A stretch of DNA of 48,048 nucleotides from Lachnospiraceae bacterium (lineage in GTDB: Bacteria > Bacillota > Clostridia > Lachnospirales > Lachnospiraceae): positions 1 through 48,048 of the forward strand of contig JAFSRP010000002.1 in NCBI GenBank assembly GCA_017446045.1, read 5' to 3'. The translations under genes and the position numbers were made by a program. Shown piece by piece: positions 1-8,676 of this stretch (positions are counted from its first letter, which is position 1; the number at the start of each line of letters is the position of its first letter). A model generated the notes under the pieces. That model searched no databases. It was not told where the DNA came from and worked only from the letters and a program-made list of their open reading frames with translations.

Positions 1-2
1 AT

Positions 3-206
3 GGTTTTATGACACTGTACCGTGCCTTTGGGCCGAAGCGGATCCTTTTCGGAACAGATAACCCCTGGAGCGACGCCGCAGAGAGTCTCGACTTTATCCG
101 TATGCTGCCGGTCCCCGCGGAAGAGAAGGCCATGCTTCTCGGGGAAAATGCAGCGGCACTTCTGGGAATTACAAAGGAGAATGCAGGTGTACCATTTTTA
201 CAGTGA
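3..206 (+). CDS. Amidohydrolase, C-terminal end (5' truncated)
   Basis: Only the last 67 residues lie in the window; the frame is open to the left edge. The motif FGTDNPW followed by a helix and then GENAAALLGI is typical of the C-terminus of TIM-barrel metal-dependent amidohydrolases of the amidohydrolase_2 type (Pfam PF04909), where the Asp of the GTD motif is a metal ligand or catalytic residue and the NA.xLLG helix closes the barrel. The substrate cannot be told from this fragment. The stop lies inside the next gene, an amidase, so the two are probably translationally coupled and may act in one catabolic route, for example on a cyclic or acylated amide. The family assignment is fairly firm; the pathway is inference. 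Confidence 0.7.
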   Translation, partial: GFMTLYRAFGPKRILFGTDNPWSDAAESLDFIRMLPVPAEEKAMLLGENAAALLGITKENAGVPFLQ

Positions 207-1680
207 AGATCTTGCGCAAAAATCGGTCGGCGAGCTGCTTGCGCTTTTGGAAGCAGGGAACCTGAGTTCGGAAGAGCTGGTCTGGGCATATGCGGAGCGG
301 ATCGCAGCACTGGACCAGGCGGAAGGCGGACCACAGCTGCATGCTGTGCGTGAGCTGAATCCGGATGCCTTCCGGATCGCCAGGGAACGTGATTGGGAAC
401 GGCGTACCGGAAAGATCCGCGGATCGCTGCATGGCATCCCGATCCTGCTGAAGGACACGATCGATACGGGCGATATGACCCATACGACCTGCGGTTCCAT
501 GAGTATGCGGGATCACAGGGCTTTGGAGGATGCATTTATCGTCAGGCGTCTGAGGGAAGCCGGAGCCATCATCCTCGGGAAGAATTACTGCTCCGAGTTT
601 TGCGGGTACAGTTCTCTTGACGCGCCCAACGGCTACAGCAGCCTGCTGAACGGTTCGCCGCGCAATCCATTTGGACCGGGAAGACTGAAGCCCGGAGGAT
701 CGTCGGGAGGAAGCGCGATCTCTGTGGCAGCGGATATGACCGCAGCTTCGATCGGGACCGATACGGCGGGGTCGATCTTTGAACCGGCTTATCTCAACGG
801 AGTTGTAGGATACAAACCGACGGTCGGTCTTACCAGCCGGAGCGGGATCCTGCCGGTCGCGATGTGCCAGGATGCCGCCGGCCCTATCACGCGGACAGTA
901 GAGGATGCTGCCAGGATCGCGGATGTCATGATCGGAAGAGACGAAGCGGATCCGGATACGATCCGGGCTGAAGCCTTTGCGGAAGGCAGCTTTCTGGACG
1001 GTCTCGAAGATGAGAGCCTTAACGGAAAACGCATCGGCATCGTAAAGGAAGGGTATTATCCCTCCATGAGCGGTACGGCCAGACTGCTGACGGAACAGGC
1101 GATGGACCGTCTGCGCCTTGCAGGCGCGCGGATCGTGGAGGTCGAAGGTTTCCTGCCGGCCCGGATCCTCGCCGCACCTAATCAACATCCGGAGCGGCTC
1201 AGCAATGAGGTCATGGATCGCGCTTTTAAGGTACGCTTTGACTATTATCTGGCATCACAGAAGGACCTTCCTTTTTCCTGCCTTGAGGAGCTGCTTTCCT
1301 GGAACCGGCAGCACCCGGAAAACATTCCGATCGGACAGAGCTATCTTGAACTGGTTGCGGGTTACGGTGACCAGGCTATGATGGCACCCGGATTCACTGC
1401 CGCAAGAATGAATGATCTTGATATCTGCGGCACGCGCGGCATATGGGGCACAATGGATCATTACCGCCTGGACGCTCTGGTCCTGCCGGGCCTTGAGGCA
1501 CAGGGGATCGCTGCCACTGCGGGAAACCCGACGATCACCATCCCCGCCGGATATATGAAAGAGACAGGTCCCGTCGGAATTACCCTGGTGGGAGACCTGA
1601 TGGGCGACCGCGAACTTCTGCGCATTGCCCGTGCCTGTGAAAAAGTTTTGCCCGCACGACCTGTTCCGGAACTGCAATAA
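187..1680 (+). CDS. Amidase (amidase signature family)
   Basis: A 497-residue amidase-signature enzyme that hydrolyses a C-N amide bond, cytoplasmic, with no signal peptide. The Lys-cisSer-Ser triad is visible: K89 in LLKDTIDTG, S172 in PGGSSGGSA and S196 in GTDTAGSI, with the family's usual 24-residue gap between the two serines. The GTDTAGSIFEPA stretch differs from the common GTDTGGSIRxPA, so the substrate pocket may be unusual. The first ATG is at 181, but AAGGAG at 174-179 would touch it; GTG at 187 has a 7-base gap and is preferred. The gene overlaps the end of the upstream amidohydrolase and is followed by a terminator. The C-terminal part (TAGNPTITIPAGY) is also family-like. It is not GatA: it lacks gatC/gatB neighbours. 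The substrate is unknown. Confidence 0.9.
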   Translation: MYHFYSEDLAQKSVGELLALLEAGNLSSEELVWAYAERIAALDQAEGGPQLHAVRELNPDAFRIARERDWERRTGKIRGSLHGIPILLKDTIDTGDMTHTTCGSMSMRDHRALEDAFIVRRLREAGAIILGKNYCSEFCGYSSLDAPNGYSSLLNGSPRNPFGPGRLKPGGSSGGSAISVAADMTAASIGTDTAGSIFEPAYLNGVVGYKPTVGLTSRSGILPVAMCQDAAGPITRTVEDAARIADVMIGRDEADPDTIRAEAFAEGSFLDGLEDESLNGKRIGIVKEGYYPSMSGTARLLTEQAMDRLRLAGARIVEVEGFLPARILAAPNQHPERLSNEVMDRAFKVRFDYYLASQKDLPFSCLEELLSWNRQHPENIPIGQSYLELVAGYGDQAMMAPGFTAARMNDLDICGTRGIWGTMDHYRLDALVLPGLEAQGIAATAGNPTITIPAGYMKETGPVGITLVGDLMGDRELLRIARACEKVLPARPVPELQ

Positions 1681-1708
1681 TAAGGACTTCATAGTATCAG
1701 ATTACGAA

Positions 1709-1732
1709 AACGCCCCGGGCAGGGGCGTTTTT
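1709..1732 (+). terminator. Rho-independent terminator after the amidase
   Basis: An 8-bp perfect stem (AACGCCCC at 1709-1716 and GGGGCGTT at 1722-1729) with a 5-base loop is followed by a short T run. It ends the amidohydrolase-amidase unit. Confidence 0.8.
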
Positions 1733-1765
1733 GCTTTCCGGTCCTGTTCCAAACTGCAGAAACTG

Positions 1766-1774
1766 TGATATGAT
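1766..1774 (+). promoter_or_regulatory. Extended -10 promoter for the small ORF/EamA pair
   Basis: TG-A-TATGAT forms an extended -10 element (TATGAT matches TATAAT at five of six positions). No clear -35 is seen at the expected distance, as is common for extended -10 promoters. It lies 40 bases before the ATG at 1815, downstream of the amidase terminator. Confidence 0.5.
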
Positions 1775-1814
1775 AACACTATAAAACGACGAGAAACGCG
1801 GAGGAACAGCATCG

Positions 1815-2048
1815 ATGAACCCTGAAAAAAAGCAGTACAGGATCAGCCTGGTCGTCTATGGAACAGACCTGGATCCGGACGCGCTGCGGTATTTTATCCC
1901 ACTGACGATTCCCGTGGAAAGTCTGTCCGTGGAAGGAGATGCTTCACATGCTTTTGTGAGCTGTGTGACGGCTGAGCCCTGGCATGTGATGGGGTACTGT
2001 TCGACGGTGGGCGATATGGACGAGATCGCGATCAGCAGAGAATCATGA
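1815..2048 (+). CDS. Small conserved-looking hypothetical protein (77 aa)
   Basis: I do not recognise this 77-residue protein. It has no signal peptide or membrane segment; it is mildly acidic with an alternating hydrophobic pattern (RISLVVYG, HAFVSCVT), so a small alpha/beta fold is likely. Support for it being real is contextual: an upstream GGAGGAA ribosome binding site with about 9 bases of spacing, a promoter-like extended -10, and a stop codon that overlaps the ATG of the EamA transporter by four bases (ATGA), which indicates translational coupling. A role linked to the exporter is a guess from position only. Confidence 0.55.
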   Translation: MNPEKKQYRISLVVYGTDLDPDALRYFIPLTIPVESLSVEGDASHAFVSCVTAEPWHVMGYCSTVGDMDEIAISRES

Positions 2049-2935
2049 GACCCGGCCTGTCGAAAACCAGAGGTGTGATCAAAGGAGTGCTGGCCGCCAT
2101 GTTCTGGGGATTCAACGGGGCGGTCACCCAGTATATCTTCAGTCATTACGCCATAACCTCCTATCAGATCGCCTGTATCCGCATGATCTCGGCAGGACTT
2201 GTACTTCTGCTGTTTTTATTCTTGCGGGAAGGGCGGCAGGCTGCCGGTATCCTGCGGGATCGCGCCGGGCGGAAGTATCTGCTGATGTTTTCGGTCTTTG
2301 GGCTGGTTTTCAACCAGACCTGCTATTTCAATGCGATCCGTTATTCGGATGCCGGGACGGCGACCGTCATGCAGAGCATGAGCACGCTGGTGATACTCCT
2401 GTTTACCTGTGTCGCAGAAAAGAGGATACCTCCGAAACTGCAGATGGGAGCAGTATGTCTGGCTCTGTTTGGCGTCTATCTGGTCTCCACGGAGTCGGGC
2501 AGGGGACTGGCGCTGACTCCGCTGGGGCTTGTCTGGGGGCTTCTTCTGGCAATAGCAGCGGCCGCCTATATACTGCTTTCCAGACCGATCGTAAGACGGT
2601 GGAGCAGTATGGCAGCTGTCGGCTATGGCATGCTGATCGGCGGGATCATATTTTCTGCCGCGATCCGGCCATGGCATGATTTTCCTGCGGTGGATGCGCG
2701 GTTTCTTATATTGTTTGCTTACCATGTTCTGTTCGGAACGGTGGCAGCATTTTCACTGTTCCTGAGTTGTATCAATGACATCGGGCCGGTCAGCGGCAAC
2801 CTGATCGGCAACATTGAACCATTGACTGCATCCGTTGTGGCGGCAGCCCTTTTGCATACAGCTTTTACAGTCAGGGACATTACGGGTTTCCTCTGCATCA
2901 TGAGCGCCGTGATCATCGTGCAGCTTACCGTATGA
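2045..2935 (+). CDS. EamA-family DMT transporter
   Basis: A 296-residue integral membrane protein with ten predicted hydrophobic segments arranged as two homologous EamA halves, the usual size for the drug/metabolite transporter superfamily. The first repeat opens with GVLAAMFWGFNGAVTQY and holds the family-type segment DAGTATVMQSMSTLVILL; the second contains GPVSGNLIGNIEPLTASVVAA. Members export amino acids, nucleobases or other small metabolites by exchange with ions or protons; the substrate here is unknown. Its ATG overlaps the stop of the 77-residue ORF, so its translation is probably coupled to it. It is one of three EamA proteins in the window (others at 23734-24618 and 30829-31704). 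Confidence 0.9.
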   Translation: MRPGLSKTRGVIKGVLAAMFWGFNGAVTQYIFSHYAITSYQIACIRMISAGLVLLLFLFLREGRQAAGILRDRAGRKYLLMFSVFGLVFNQTCYFNAIRYSDAGTATVMQSMSTLVILLFTCVAEKRIPPKLQMGAVCLALFGVYLVSTESGRGLALTPLGLVWGLLLAIAAAAYILLSRPIVRRWSSMAAVGYGMLIGGIIFSAAIRPWHDFPAVDARFLILFAYHVLFGTVAAFSLFLSCINDIGPVSGNLIGNIEPLTASVVAAALLHTAFTVRDITGFLCIMSAVIIVQLTV

Positions 2936-3005
2936 TATATTCCCGGAACATTATCGTCCTGCATGTCATCAGGCAGGGACTAAGTCTCACAGGAGGTGAA
3001 CAGAT

Positions 3006-4391
3006 ATGTCGATCGTGGCATCATTCATGGTACCGCATCCGCCGATGATCGTACCTGCGGTCGGGAAAGGCAGCGAAGCTGAAATTACTGCTACCACCCA
3101 TGCTTATGAGCAGGTGGCGGATGAGATCGCGGCTCTAAAGCCGGAGACGATCATTATTTCCAGTCCTCATTCTGTCATGTATGCGGACTATTTTCACATT
3201 TCCCCGGGGAAAGGCGCAAAGGGATCGTTCCGACAGTTTCGTGCGCCGGAGGTCTCATTTTCGGAAACATATGATACAGAATTGGTGTCGCAGCTGGAAA
3301 ACCTCGCCCGGACAGAAGGCTTGCCTGCAGGGACACTGGGAGAGCGGGACCCTTCGCTGGACCATGGTACTATGGTGCCGCTGTACTTTATCCGGCAAAA
3401 GTATTCCGAAGGGAAGATCGTACGCATCGGCCTTTCCGGACTTCCTTTGACGGATCACTACCGCCTTGGCCGGCTGGTCCGTGAGGCGGCGGAAAGGCTC
3501 GGGAGACGCGCGGTCTATGTCGCAAGCGGAGACCTCTCCCATAAACTGCAGTCATACGGACCCTATGGATATGCTGAGGAGGGACCGCAGTATGACCGCC
3601 GTATCATGGATGTCTGCGGCAGGGCGGCATTCGGAGAGCTGTTTGGCTTTTCCGAAAGCTTCTGTGAAAAAGCCGCTGAGTGCGGCCATCGTTCCTTTGT
3701 GATCATGGCGGGTGTCTGGGATGGGATACGGGTGAAAGCGACGGCGCTTTCTCATGAAGACGTGACCGGTGTCGGATACGGGATCTGTTCTTTCTATCCG
3801 GAGGGTCCGGATGAGAGCAGGCATTTCCTGGATCTATACCTTGCGGAGCAGGAACAGATGCTGACGGCGCAGAAGGATGCAGCTGATGCCTATGTGCGTC
3901 TGGCCCGTTCCACTGTCGAGAGCTTCGTAATTCACCGGAAGATCCCGAAGCTTCCAAAAGACCTTCCCGCGGAGCTGCTGCACACTAAGGCGGGCGCCTT
4001 TGTATCGATCCATGAGCATGGAAGACTACGCGGGTGTATCGGTACCTTTCTGCCCACTGCGGGCTGCCTGGGGGAGGAGATCATTCAGAATGCTGTCAGC
4101 GCCTGTTCAAGAGATCCTCGCTTTGATCCGGTTACAAAGGATGAACTGAAATATCTGGAGATCAATGTTGACGTTTTAAGCGCGCCGGAACCGATCGATT
4201 CGCCGGCACAGCTGGATGTCAGAAAATACGGTGTGATCGTAACCGCCGGGAGCCGCAGAGGACTTTTGCTGCCCGATCTGGACGGCGTGGATACCGTGGA
4301 GCAGCAGATCGATATTGCCCGGCGGAAAGCGGGGATCGGGAAGCAGGAAAAGATCAGTCTGCAGCGGTTTGAAGTAGTGCGGCATAAATAA
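3006..4391 (+). CDS. amrA: AmmeMemoRadiSam system protein B-A fusion (Memo + AMMECR1)
   Basis: A 461-residue, two-domain protein. Residues 1-265 are a Memo domain, related to the LigB/class III extradiol dioxygenase fold, with conserved histidines visible at H11 (VPHPP), H55 (SSPHS), H120 (LDHGTMVPL) and H179 (GDLSHK). Residues 285-461 are an AMMECR1 domain with its hallmark LRGCIGT at 341-347. The two domains and a radical SAM enzyme co-occur widely as the AmmeMemoRadiSam system, whose biochemical function is unsettled; here Memo and AMMECR1 are fused and the radical SAM gene follows after 13 bases. A strong AGGAGGTGA site 8 bases upstream fixes the start. No signal peptide; cytoplasmic. The identification is firm, the reaction unknown. 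Confidence 0.93.
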   Translation: MSIVASFMVPHPPMIVPAVGKGSEAEITATTHAYEQVADEIAALKPETIIISSPHSVMYADYFHISPGKGAKGSFRQFRAPEVSFSETYDTELVSQLENLARTEGLPAGTLGERDPSLDHGTMVPLYFIRQKYSEGKIVRIGLSGLPLTDHYRLGRLVREAAERLGRRAVYVASGDLSHKLQSYGPYGYAEEGPQYDRRIMDVCGRAAFGELFGFSESFCEKAAECGHRSFVIMAGVWDGIRVKATALSHEDVTGVGYGICSFYPEGPDESRHFLDLYLAEQEQMLTAQKDAADAYVRLARSTVESFVIHRKIPKLPKDLPAELLHTKAGAFVSIHEHGRLRGCIGTFLPTAGCLGEEIIQNAVSACSRDPRFDPVTKDELKYLEINVDVLSAPEPIDSPAQLDVRKYGVIVTAGSRRGLLLPDLDGVDTVEQQIDIARRKAGIGKQEKISLQRFEVVRHK

Positions 4392-4404
4392 GAAAGGAAC
4401 TGTA

Positions 4405-5265
4405 ATGGCTCAGTGTGAGGTGTGCTTCCGGCACTGTAAAATAGAAGAAGGCGCGCGCGGATTCTGCGGCGTCCGTACCGTACGGGACGGGATCGTCACT
4501 GCGGCAAATTACGGCCGCATCACCTCGCTTGCCCTCGATCCGATCGAGAAAAAGCCTCTCTATCATTTTCATCCCGGAAGCCGGATCCTATCTGTCGGAA
4601 GTTACGGCTGCAACCTCCGCTGTCCTTTCTGTCAGAATTATGAGATCTCCTGGTCGGAACAGGCTTACCGTTTAGAAAAAACGGCGGAATACGCCTCTCC
4701 GGAGCAGCTTGCGGAGACGGCTGCCTATTATCGGAAGAGCGGCAATATCGGTGTCGCCTTTACCTATAATGAACCGCTTGTCGGATATGAGTATGTACGG
4801 GACACCGCTAAGCTCATACACGAGCGGGGTATGGTCAATGTGCTCGTGAGCAACGGCACGGCATCGATCCCTGTGCTGGAAGAACTGATGCCTCATATAG
4901 ATGCAATGAACATCGATCTCAAGGGGTTTACGGACCGGTATTACCGGGATGTGCTTGGGGGTGATCGCCAGATGGTGATGGATTTCATAGAAAGGGCAGT
5001 ACAGCTTTGTCATGTTGAACTGACCATGCTGATCGTCCCGGGAGAAAATGATACGGAAGAGGAGATGAGGGCACTGAGCGCCTGGGTCGCCGGGTTACGG
5101 GACAGATCGGGCGAAATGATCGGAACGCAGATCCCCCTGCACGTTTCCCGTTTCTTCCCGCGTTTTCATATGACAGACCGGGACGCGACCCCGGTGAGGA
5201 CAGTGTACCGCCTTGCAGAGATCGCAGGAGAAAAGTTGAAATATGTTTATACCGGCAACTGTTGA
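4405..5265 (+). CDS. amrS: AmmeMemoRadiSam system radical SAM enzyme
   Basis: A 286-residue radical S-adenosylmethionine enzyme. The CxxxCxxC cluster motif is C69-NLR-C73-PF-C76, which binds the 4Fe-4S cluster that cleaves SAM. An N-terminal Cys-rich stretch (C4, C7, C11, C21) is usual for this family, which is related to pyruvate formate-lyase-activating enzymes. Downstream motifs FTYNEP and MNIDLKGF fit the radical SAM TIM barrel. It lies 13 bases after the Memo-AMMECR1 fusion and shares its transcript; the product presumably modifies a substrate handled by those domains. The start ATG has AAGGAACTG upstream. A terminator follows. The family call is firm; the substrate is unknown. Confidence 0.93.
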   Translation: MAQCEVCFRHCKIEEGARGFCGVRTVRDGIVTAANYGRITSLALDPIEKKPLYHFHPGSRILSVGSYGCNLRCPFCQNYEISWSEQAYRLEKTAEYASPEQLAETAAYYRKSGNIGVAFTYNEPLVGYEYVRDTAKLIHERGMVNVLVSNGTASIPVLEELMPHIDAMNIDLKGFTDRYYRDVLGGDRQMVMDFIERAVQLCHVELTMLIVPGENDTEEEMRALSAWVAGLRDRSGEMIGTQIPLHVSRFFPRFHMTDRDATPVRTVYRLAEIAGEKLKYVYTGNC

Positions 5266-5311
5266 AGCTGGAAGCCACCGGTATTTTAAAAAAACTTCAT
5301 CACGATATGCG

Positions 5312-5342
5312 AAAGCTGCCGGATCATTCCGGCAGCTTTATT
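5312..5342 (+). terminator. Terminator after the AmmeMemoRadiSam genes, overlapping the SGNH gene end
   Basis: AAAGCTGCCGG (5312-5322) pairs perfectly with CCGGCAGCTTT (5329-5339) around a 6-base loop, with TTTATTGT on the plus side. The stop codon of the convergent SGNH gene (5324-5326) lies in the loop, so one hairpin serves the convergent junction and includes the last codons of that gene. Confidence 0.8.
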
Positions 5343-5935
5343 GTCTGTGGAAGTTCGTTCAAAAGATGTTCTGCAAACTGCCGATGTCCTTCTTCTGAAA
5401 AATGCACCCCGTCGAAGGCAAAATCGATCTCCCAGGACGAAGCGTCTATCAGGGGTATACCGAAGCTTTCGGCCAGTTTGCGGTAGCCCTCAGCCATTGC
5501 GCTGTTCTCGGAAGCGAACTGCTGAAGCACCGGATCCGACGTCTCTTCGGGACGGACCGCGGGCGGCGCGATCAACGCGATCCCGGGCCGTGCGGCTCTT
5601 TTCAGGACCCGGCGCAGAAAGGCCTCCATACGCTCGGTTGCGATCCCGGCATCCGGCGGTATCTCCACAAAGAGATCATTGGTACCGAGCATCACGAAAA
5701 AAACATCCTCCGGGGACATGCGATCCATCAGAAAATCGATATGGCGGAATTCATAATCCGAATGCGGCACCTGCCGTCCGTTGAGGCCCTGGTTGATCAC
5801 ATCGTACCGATCGCCGAGTGCTTCTGAAACAAGGCTTGTCCAGACTGTTTCCTCCGGGTAACGCTCCCCGATATAGCTCCTCGGATCATATCCCCAGGTA
5901 TTTGAATCTCCATAGAACAATAGCTTTCTTCGCAT
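5324..5935 (-). CDS. SGNH/GDSL-type esterase or lipase
   Basis: A roughly 203-residue hydrolase of the SGNH (GDSL-like) family. Block I is LLFYGDSNTWGYD with the nucleophilic Ser in GDSN; block III is MLGTNDL (Asn of the oxyanion hole); block V is DGVHFSEEGH, supplying the catalytic Asp and His. It most resembles the compact arylesterase/acyl-CoA thioesterase-like members. There is no signal peptide, so it should act in the cytoplasm. Two ATGs are adjacent (5938 and 5935); a GGGGG run has 7 bases of spacing to the second, so 5935 is preferred. Its 3' end is built into the shared terminator hairpin. It diverges from the exported esterase genes to its right. Substrate unknown. Confidence 0.9.
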   Translation of the reverse strand: MRRKLLFYGDSNTWGYDPRSYIGERYPEETVWTSLVSEALGDRYDVINQGLNGRQVPHSDYEFRHIDFLMDRMSPEDVFFVMLGTNDLFVEIPPDAGIATERMEAFLRRVLKRAARPGIALIAPPAVRPEETSDPVLQQFASENSAMAEGYRKLAESFGIPLIDASSWEIDFAFDGVHFSEEGHRQFAEHLLNELPQTIKLPE

Positions 5936-6102
5936 CATACATCCCCCGTTGATCTGAAACTGCGGTAAAACAGATCTCTCCCGAATTATGATAACACGGA
6001 TCGGGATACCTGTTTACTGTCTTTTTTATTATGGCTGAATATCAAGATGTAAAAGAACATAGATATACAATAATACAATGTCTTTTATTCTAAGTATTTA
6101 TG

Positions 6103-6108
6103 TATAAT
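6103..6108 (+). promoter_or_regulatory. -10 box upstream of the exported esterase genes
   Basis: A perfect TATAAT lies in an AT-rich stretch (6035-6115) between the divergent SGNH and esterase genes. A good -35 match at 16-18 bases is not obvious. If used, it gives a leader of nearly 90 bases before the ATG at 6203. Confidence 0.45.
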
Positions 6109-6202
6109 AAAAATGTGGAACTTTTTAGTTGTGCGGGATTCCGGAAAAGCCTGAGGCAGATGCGGGATCCGGATGATTTCAGAAAGGAGCGATTACTGTT
6201 CT

Positions 6203-7468
6203 ATGAGAAAGAGTATTGTTTACGGAATGGCAGCCCTTATGATGCTTGCCGTGACAGCATGTTCTCCTGGCATCACACTGGCGGAAACGAAAGCCGCAGA
6301 TCCGGCAGCGCTGGAAACTGTTCAGGAAACGAAAGCTCCGAAGCAGGAAACCGCTTCCAAGAAGGAAGAGGCAAAACCTGCGGAAACAAAGGCAGCAGAC
6401 ACAAAGACAGCGGAAACAAAAGCCACGGAACCGGCGGAAGAAGAGCTCCCATTCCCGGTATTTGATTTAAAGCCGACGTATGAAGACATTGTCGTCGCCG
6501 AGGTAGATACCGAGATCGCGGGTGAAGGTACTTCCCGTGAACTGAGAATGAATATCTATAATCCGAAGGGCGCCAAAAAGGCAACGCCTGCCGTTATCTA
6601 TGTCCACGGCGGAAAATGGAGCACCGGTGATTATACCTGCGCCAGCCTGATGGACGGAAAGAAAGAAAACGGGACCTTCCTTGCATGCATGAATATGCTG
6701 AATTACGGCTGCAGTGTCGTGACGGCAGATTACAGGCTGAGCCAGGAAGCATCCTATCCCGCTATGATCTGGGACCTGAAAGGACAGATCCGCTTCCTCA
6801 GAGCTCACGCGGACGAGTATAAGATCGATCCCGACAGGATCATCGTCTGGGGCGAGTCTGCGGGCGGACAGCTCGTCAATATCCTCGGAACGACCGACGG
6901 GATCGAAGAGCTTGAAGGAGATGTCGGCGGCAATCTGGAGTTTTCTTCCAAGCCGACCGCCGTCGTGGATTACTTTGGAATGACCGAGATCCTGCAGCTT
7001 GCGCCCGATCAGTATGTGCGTCCTTATGTACAGGGATTCCAGTCCCTTTATGACACAAACGATGCGCAGGCAGCGACACGTGCCCAGCTGCTCGGTTTTG
7101 GAGGAGAAGTTGAAGGCGAAGGAAATGCCTATCTGCGCGGTGAGCTCGGCAATCCTTCCAACCCGTATGAGAACCCGGAGATCCCGGAGTATGACCAGGA
7201 AGCGCTGCACAGGGCATATCTTGCCTCTGCCCTGAACTTTGTAAGCCCGGATGACTGCCCGTTCTTTATCTGCCAGGGCGGTATGGACTTCCGTGTTGCT
7301 ATGGTACAGAGCGAACGCCTGTTCGATGCCCTGACGAAAGCCGGTGTAGAGACGTACATGTTCACCAGCACCCTTCAGTCCCATGGCAACCAGGGACCGT
7401 TTGCCGACGATGCGGCTGCACGCTTCGTGTGCAACCAGTTCGGACTCGAAGAGCCTTCATTATATTGA
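6203..7468 (+). CDS. Lipoprotein alpha/beta-hydrolase (carboxylesterase type)
   Basis: A 421-residue predicted lipoprotein. Residues 1-20 form a signal peptide ending in the lipobox VTAC (Cys20). Residues 24-80 are a low-complexity Ala/Glu/Lys/Thr spacer with repeated ETKA units, probably a flexible stalk outside the membrane. The catalytic domain follows: oxyanion motif YVHGGKW, nucleophile in GESAGG (S219), an acidic residue in GGMDFRV and the His in QSHGNQG, matching esterase/lipase and feruloyl or acetyl-xylan esterase-like folds. The start at 6203 is chosen because it begins the signal peptide, although the AAAGGAG site is 13 bases away. It is a paralogue of the next gene. Substrate unknown; an esterified carbohydrate is plausible. 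Confidence 0.88.
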   Translation: MRKSIVYGMAALMMLAVTACSPGITLAETKAADPAALETVQETKAPKQETASKKEEAKPAETKAADTKTAETKATEPAEEELPFPVFDLKPTYEDIVVAEVDTEIAGEGTSRELRMNIYNPKGAKKATPAVIYVHGGKWSTGDYTCASLMDGKKENGTFLACMNMLNYGCSVVTADYRLSQEASYPAMIWDLKGQIRFLRAHADEYKIDPDRIIVWGESAGGQLVNILGTTDGIEELEGDVGGNLEFSSKPTAVVDYFGMTEILQLAPDQYVRPYVQGFQSLYDTNDAQAATRAQLLGFGGEVEGEGNAYLRGELGNPSNPYENPEIPEYDQEALHRAYLASALNFVSPDDCPFFICQGGMDFRVAMVQSERLFDALTKAGVETYMFTSTLQSHGNQGPFADDAAARFVCNQFGLEEPSLY

Positions 7469-7486
7469 TCAAGGAGGTAAGATAAG

Positions 7487-8569
7487 ATGAAAAAAGCAAT
7501 ATCTGTTATACTCAGTGTGGCTCTTGTGCTTGGAATGTCGATCTGCTCCTTGGCAGAATATAAGCCCCTGGAAGGCACGCATTTTGAGAAAGAGCCGACT
7601 TTTGCGGACGTTGTCGTTGACACGGTGGAAACAGAGCTTGCCGGTGAGGGAACCGAGAGAGAGCTCAGAATGAATATCTACAGCCCGGAAAAGACAAAGG
7701 GACCGAGCCCTGTCATCGTTTATGTGCATGGCGGCGCCTGGAATTCCGGCGATTATACCTGCGAGAACCTGATGGAAAAGGACACCGGGACCAATGATCC
7801 TTTCTTTGCCTGCATGCGGGCTCTGGACATGGGGATCACCGTCGTGACCGCTGACTACAGACTCACGACAGAAGCTCTTTATCCGGCAATGGTATGGGAT
7901 CTGAAGGGACAGATCCGTTATCTCAGGGCTCATGCAAAAGAGTTCAACATCGATCCCGATAAGATCATCGTCTGGGGCCAAAGTGCCGGCGCACACCTTT
8001 GCAATATCCTTGGCACAACGGATGGTGTGGAAGAACTGGAAGGCGAAGTCGGCGGGAATCTGGATTTCTCCTCCAAGCCGCTGGCTGTCGTAGACTACTA
8101 TGGCATGACGGATATCCTGGATCTTGCTCCCGACCAGTACATGCGTCCCCATATCATCGATCCTGCCGAAATGTATAAGCAGGCGGATGATCCGACTTCC
8201 TCGAGGTCAGCCCTGATCGGATACACCGGGGAAGACCAGGGTCTTTATAATCTCCGGGCACAGATGGGCAACCCCGGCAGCCCCTATGTCAATCCTGATG
8301 CGGACGAAGAGACACAGGCAGCCCTGCACAGAGCATATCTGGCCTGCCCGCTGAATTTTGTGGATAAGAACGATGTGCCTTTCGTCATCCTGTATGGAGG
8401 CAAGGACCACAGGGTCGCTCCCGTCCAGAGCTATGATCTGTTTGAGGCACTGACAAAGTACGGCGTAGAAGCGTATATGTTCGGTACTTCCTCGACGACC
8501 CATGGCAACCAGGGTGAATTTGCAGCCAACTGTGCGCTCCGTTTTGTGAAGGACCAGTTCTCGAAGTAA
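7487..8569 (+). CDS. Secreted alpha/beta-hydrolase, tandem paralogue
   Basis: A 360-residue secreted serine hydrolase with an N-terminal Sec signal peptide (about residues 1-24, cleavage near SLAEY; no lipobox Cys in place). It has the same architecture as the preceding gene without the low-complexity stalk: YVHGGAW, nucleophile S166 in GQSAGA, acid in GGKDHRV and His in THGNQG. Long stretches align with the upstream protein (for example GEGTxRELRMNIY, DLKGQIR, ILGTTDG), showing a local duplication. AAGGAGGT lies 8 bases before the ATG and 2 bases after the upstream stop, so they form one operon. One copy is membrane-tethered, the other probably released. Family firm, substrate unknown. Confidence 0.9.
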   Translation: MKKAISVILSVALVLGMSICSLAEYKPLEGTHFEKEPTFADVVVDTVETELAGEGTERELRMNIYSPEKTKGPSPVIVYVHGGAWNSGDYTCENLMEKDTGTNDPFFACMRALDMGITVVTADYRLTTEALYPAMVWDLKGQIRYLRAHAKEFNIDPDKIIVWGQSAGAHLCNILGTTDGVEELEGEVGGNLDFSSKPLAVVDYYGMTDILDLAPDQYMRPHIIDPAEMYKQADDPTSSRSALIGYTGEDQGLYNLRAQMGNPGSPYVNPDADEETQAALHRAYLACPLNFVDKNDVPFVILYGGKDHRVAPVQSYDLFEALTKYGVEAYMFGTSSTTHGNQGEFAANCALRFVKDQFSK

Positions 8570-8600
8570 GCCGGACTGACAGGAATGCATTTAATGTACT

Positions 8601-8628
8601 TTGAATACCGGGACCTGTTTGTTATAAT
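8601..8628 (+). promoter_or_regulatory. Strong sigma-A promoter with extended -10
   Basis: TTGAAT (8601-8606), a 16-base spacer and TATAAT (8623-8628) preceded by TG-T make a near-consensus extended -10 promoter. The predicted start is about 40 bases before the ATG at 8677, so the third hydrolase can be transcribed independently. Confidence 0.75.
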
Positions 8629-8676
8629 GTCCATGTAGTCAATGTAAAACCATTACATTTATGAAAGGTGGCACGT

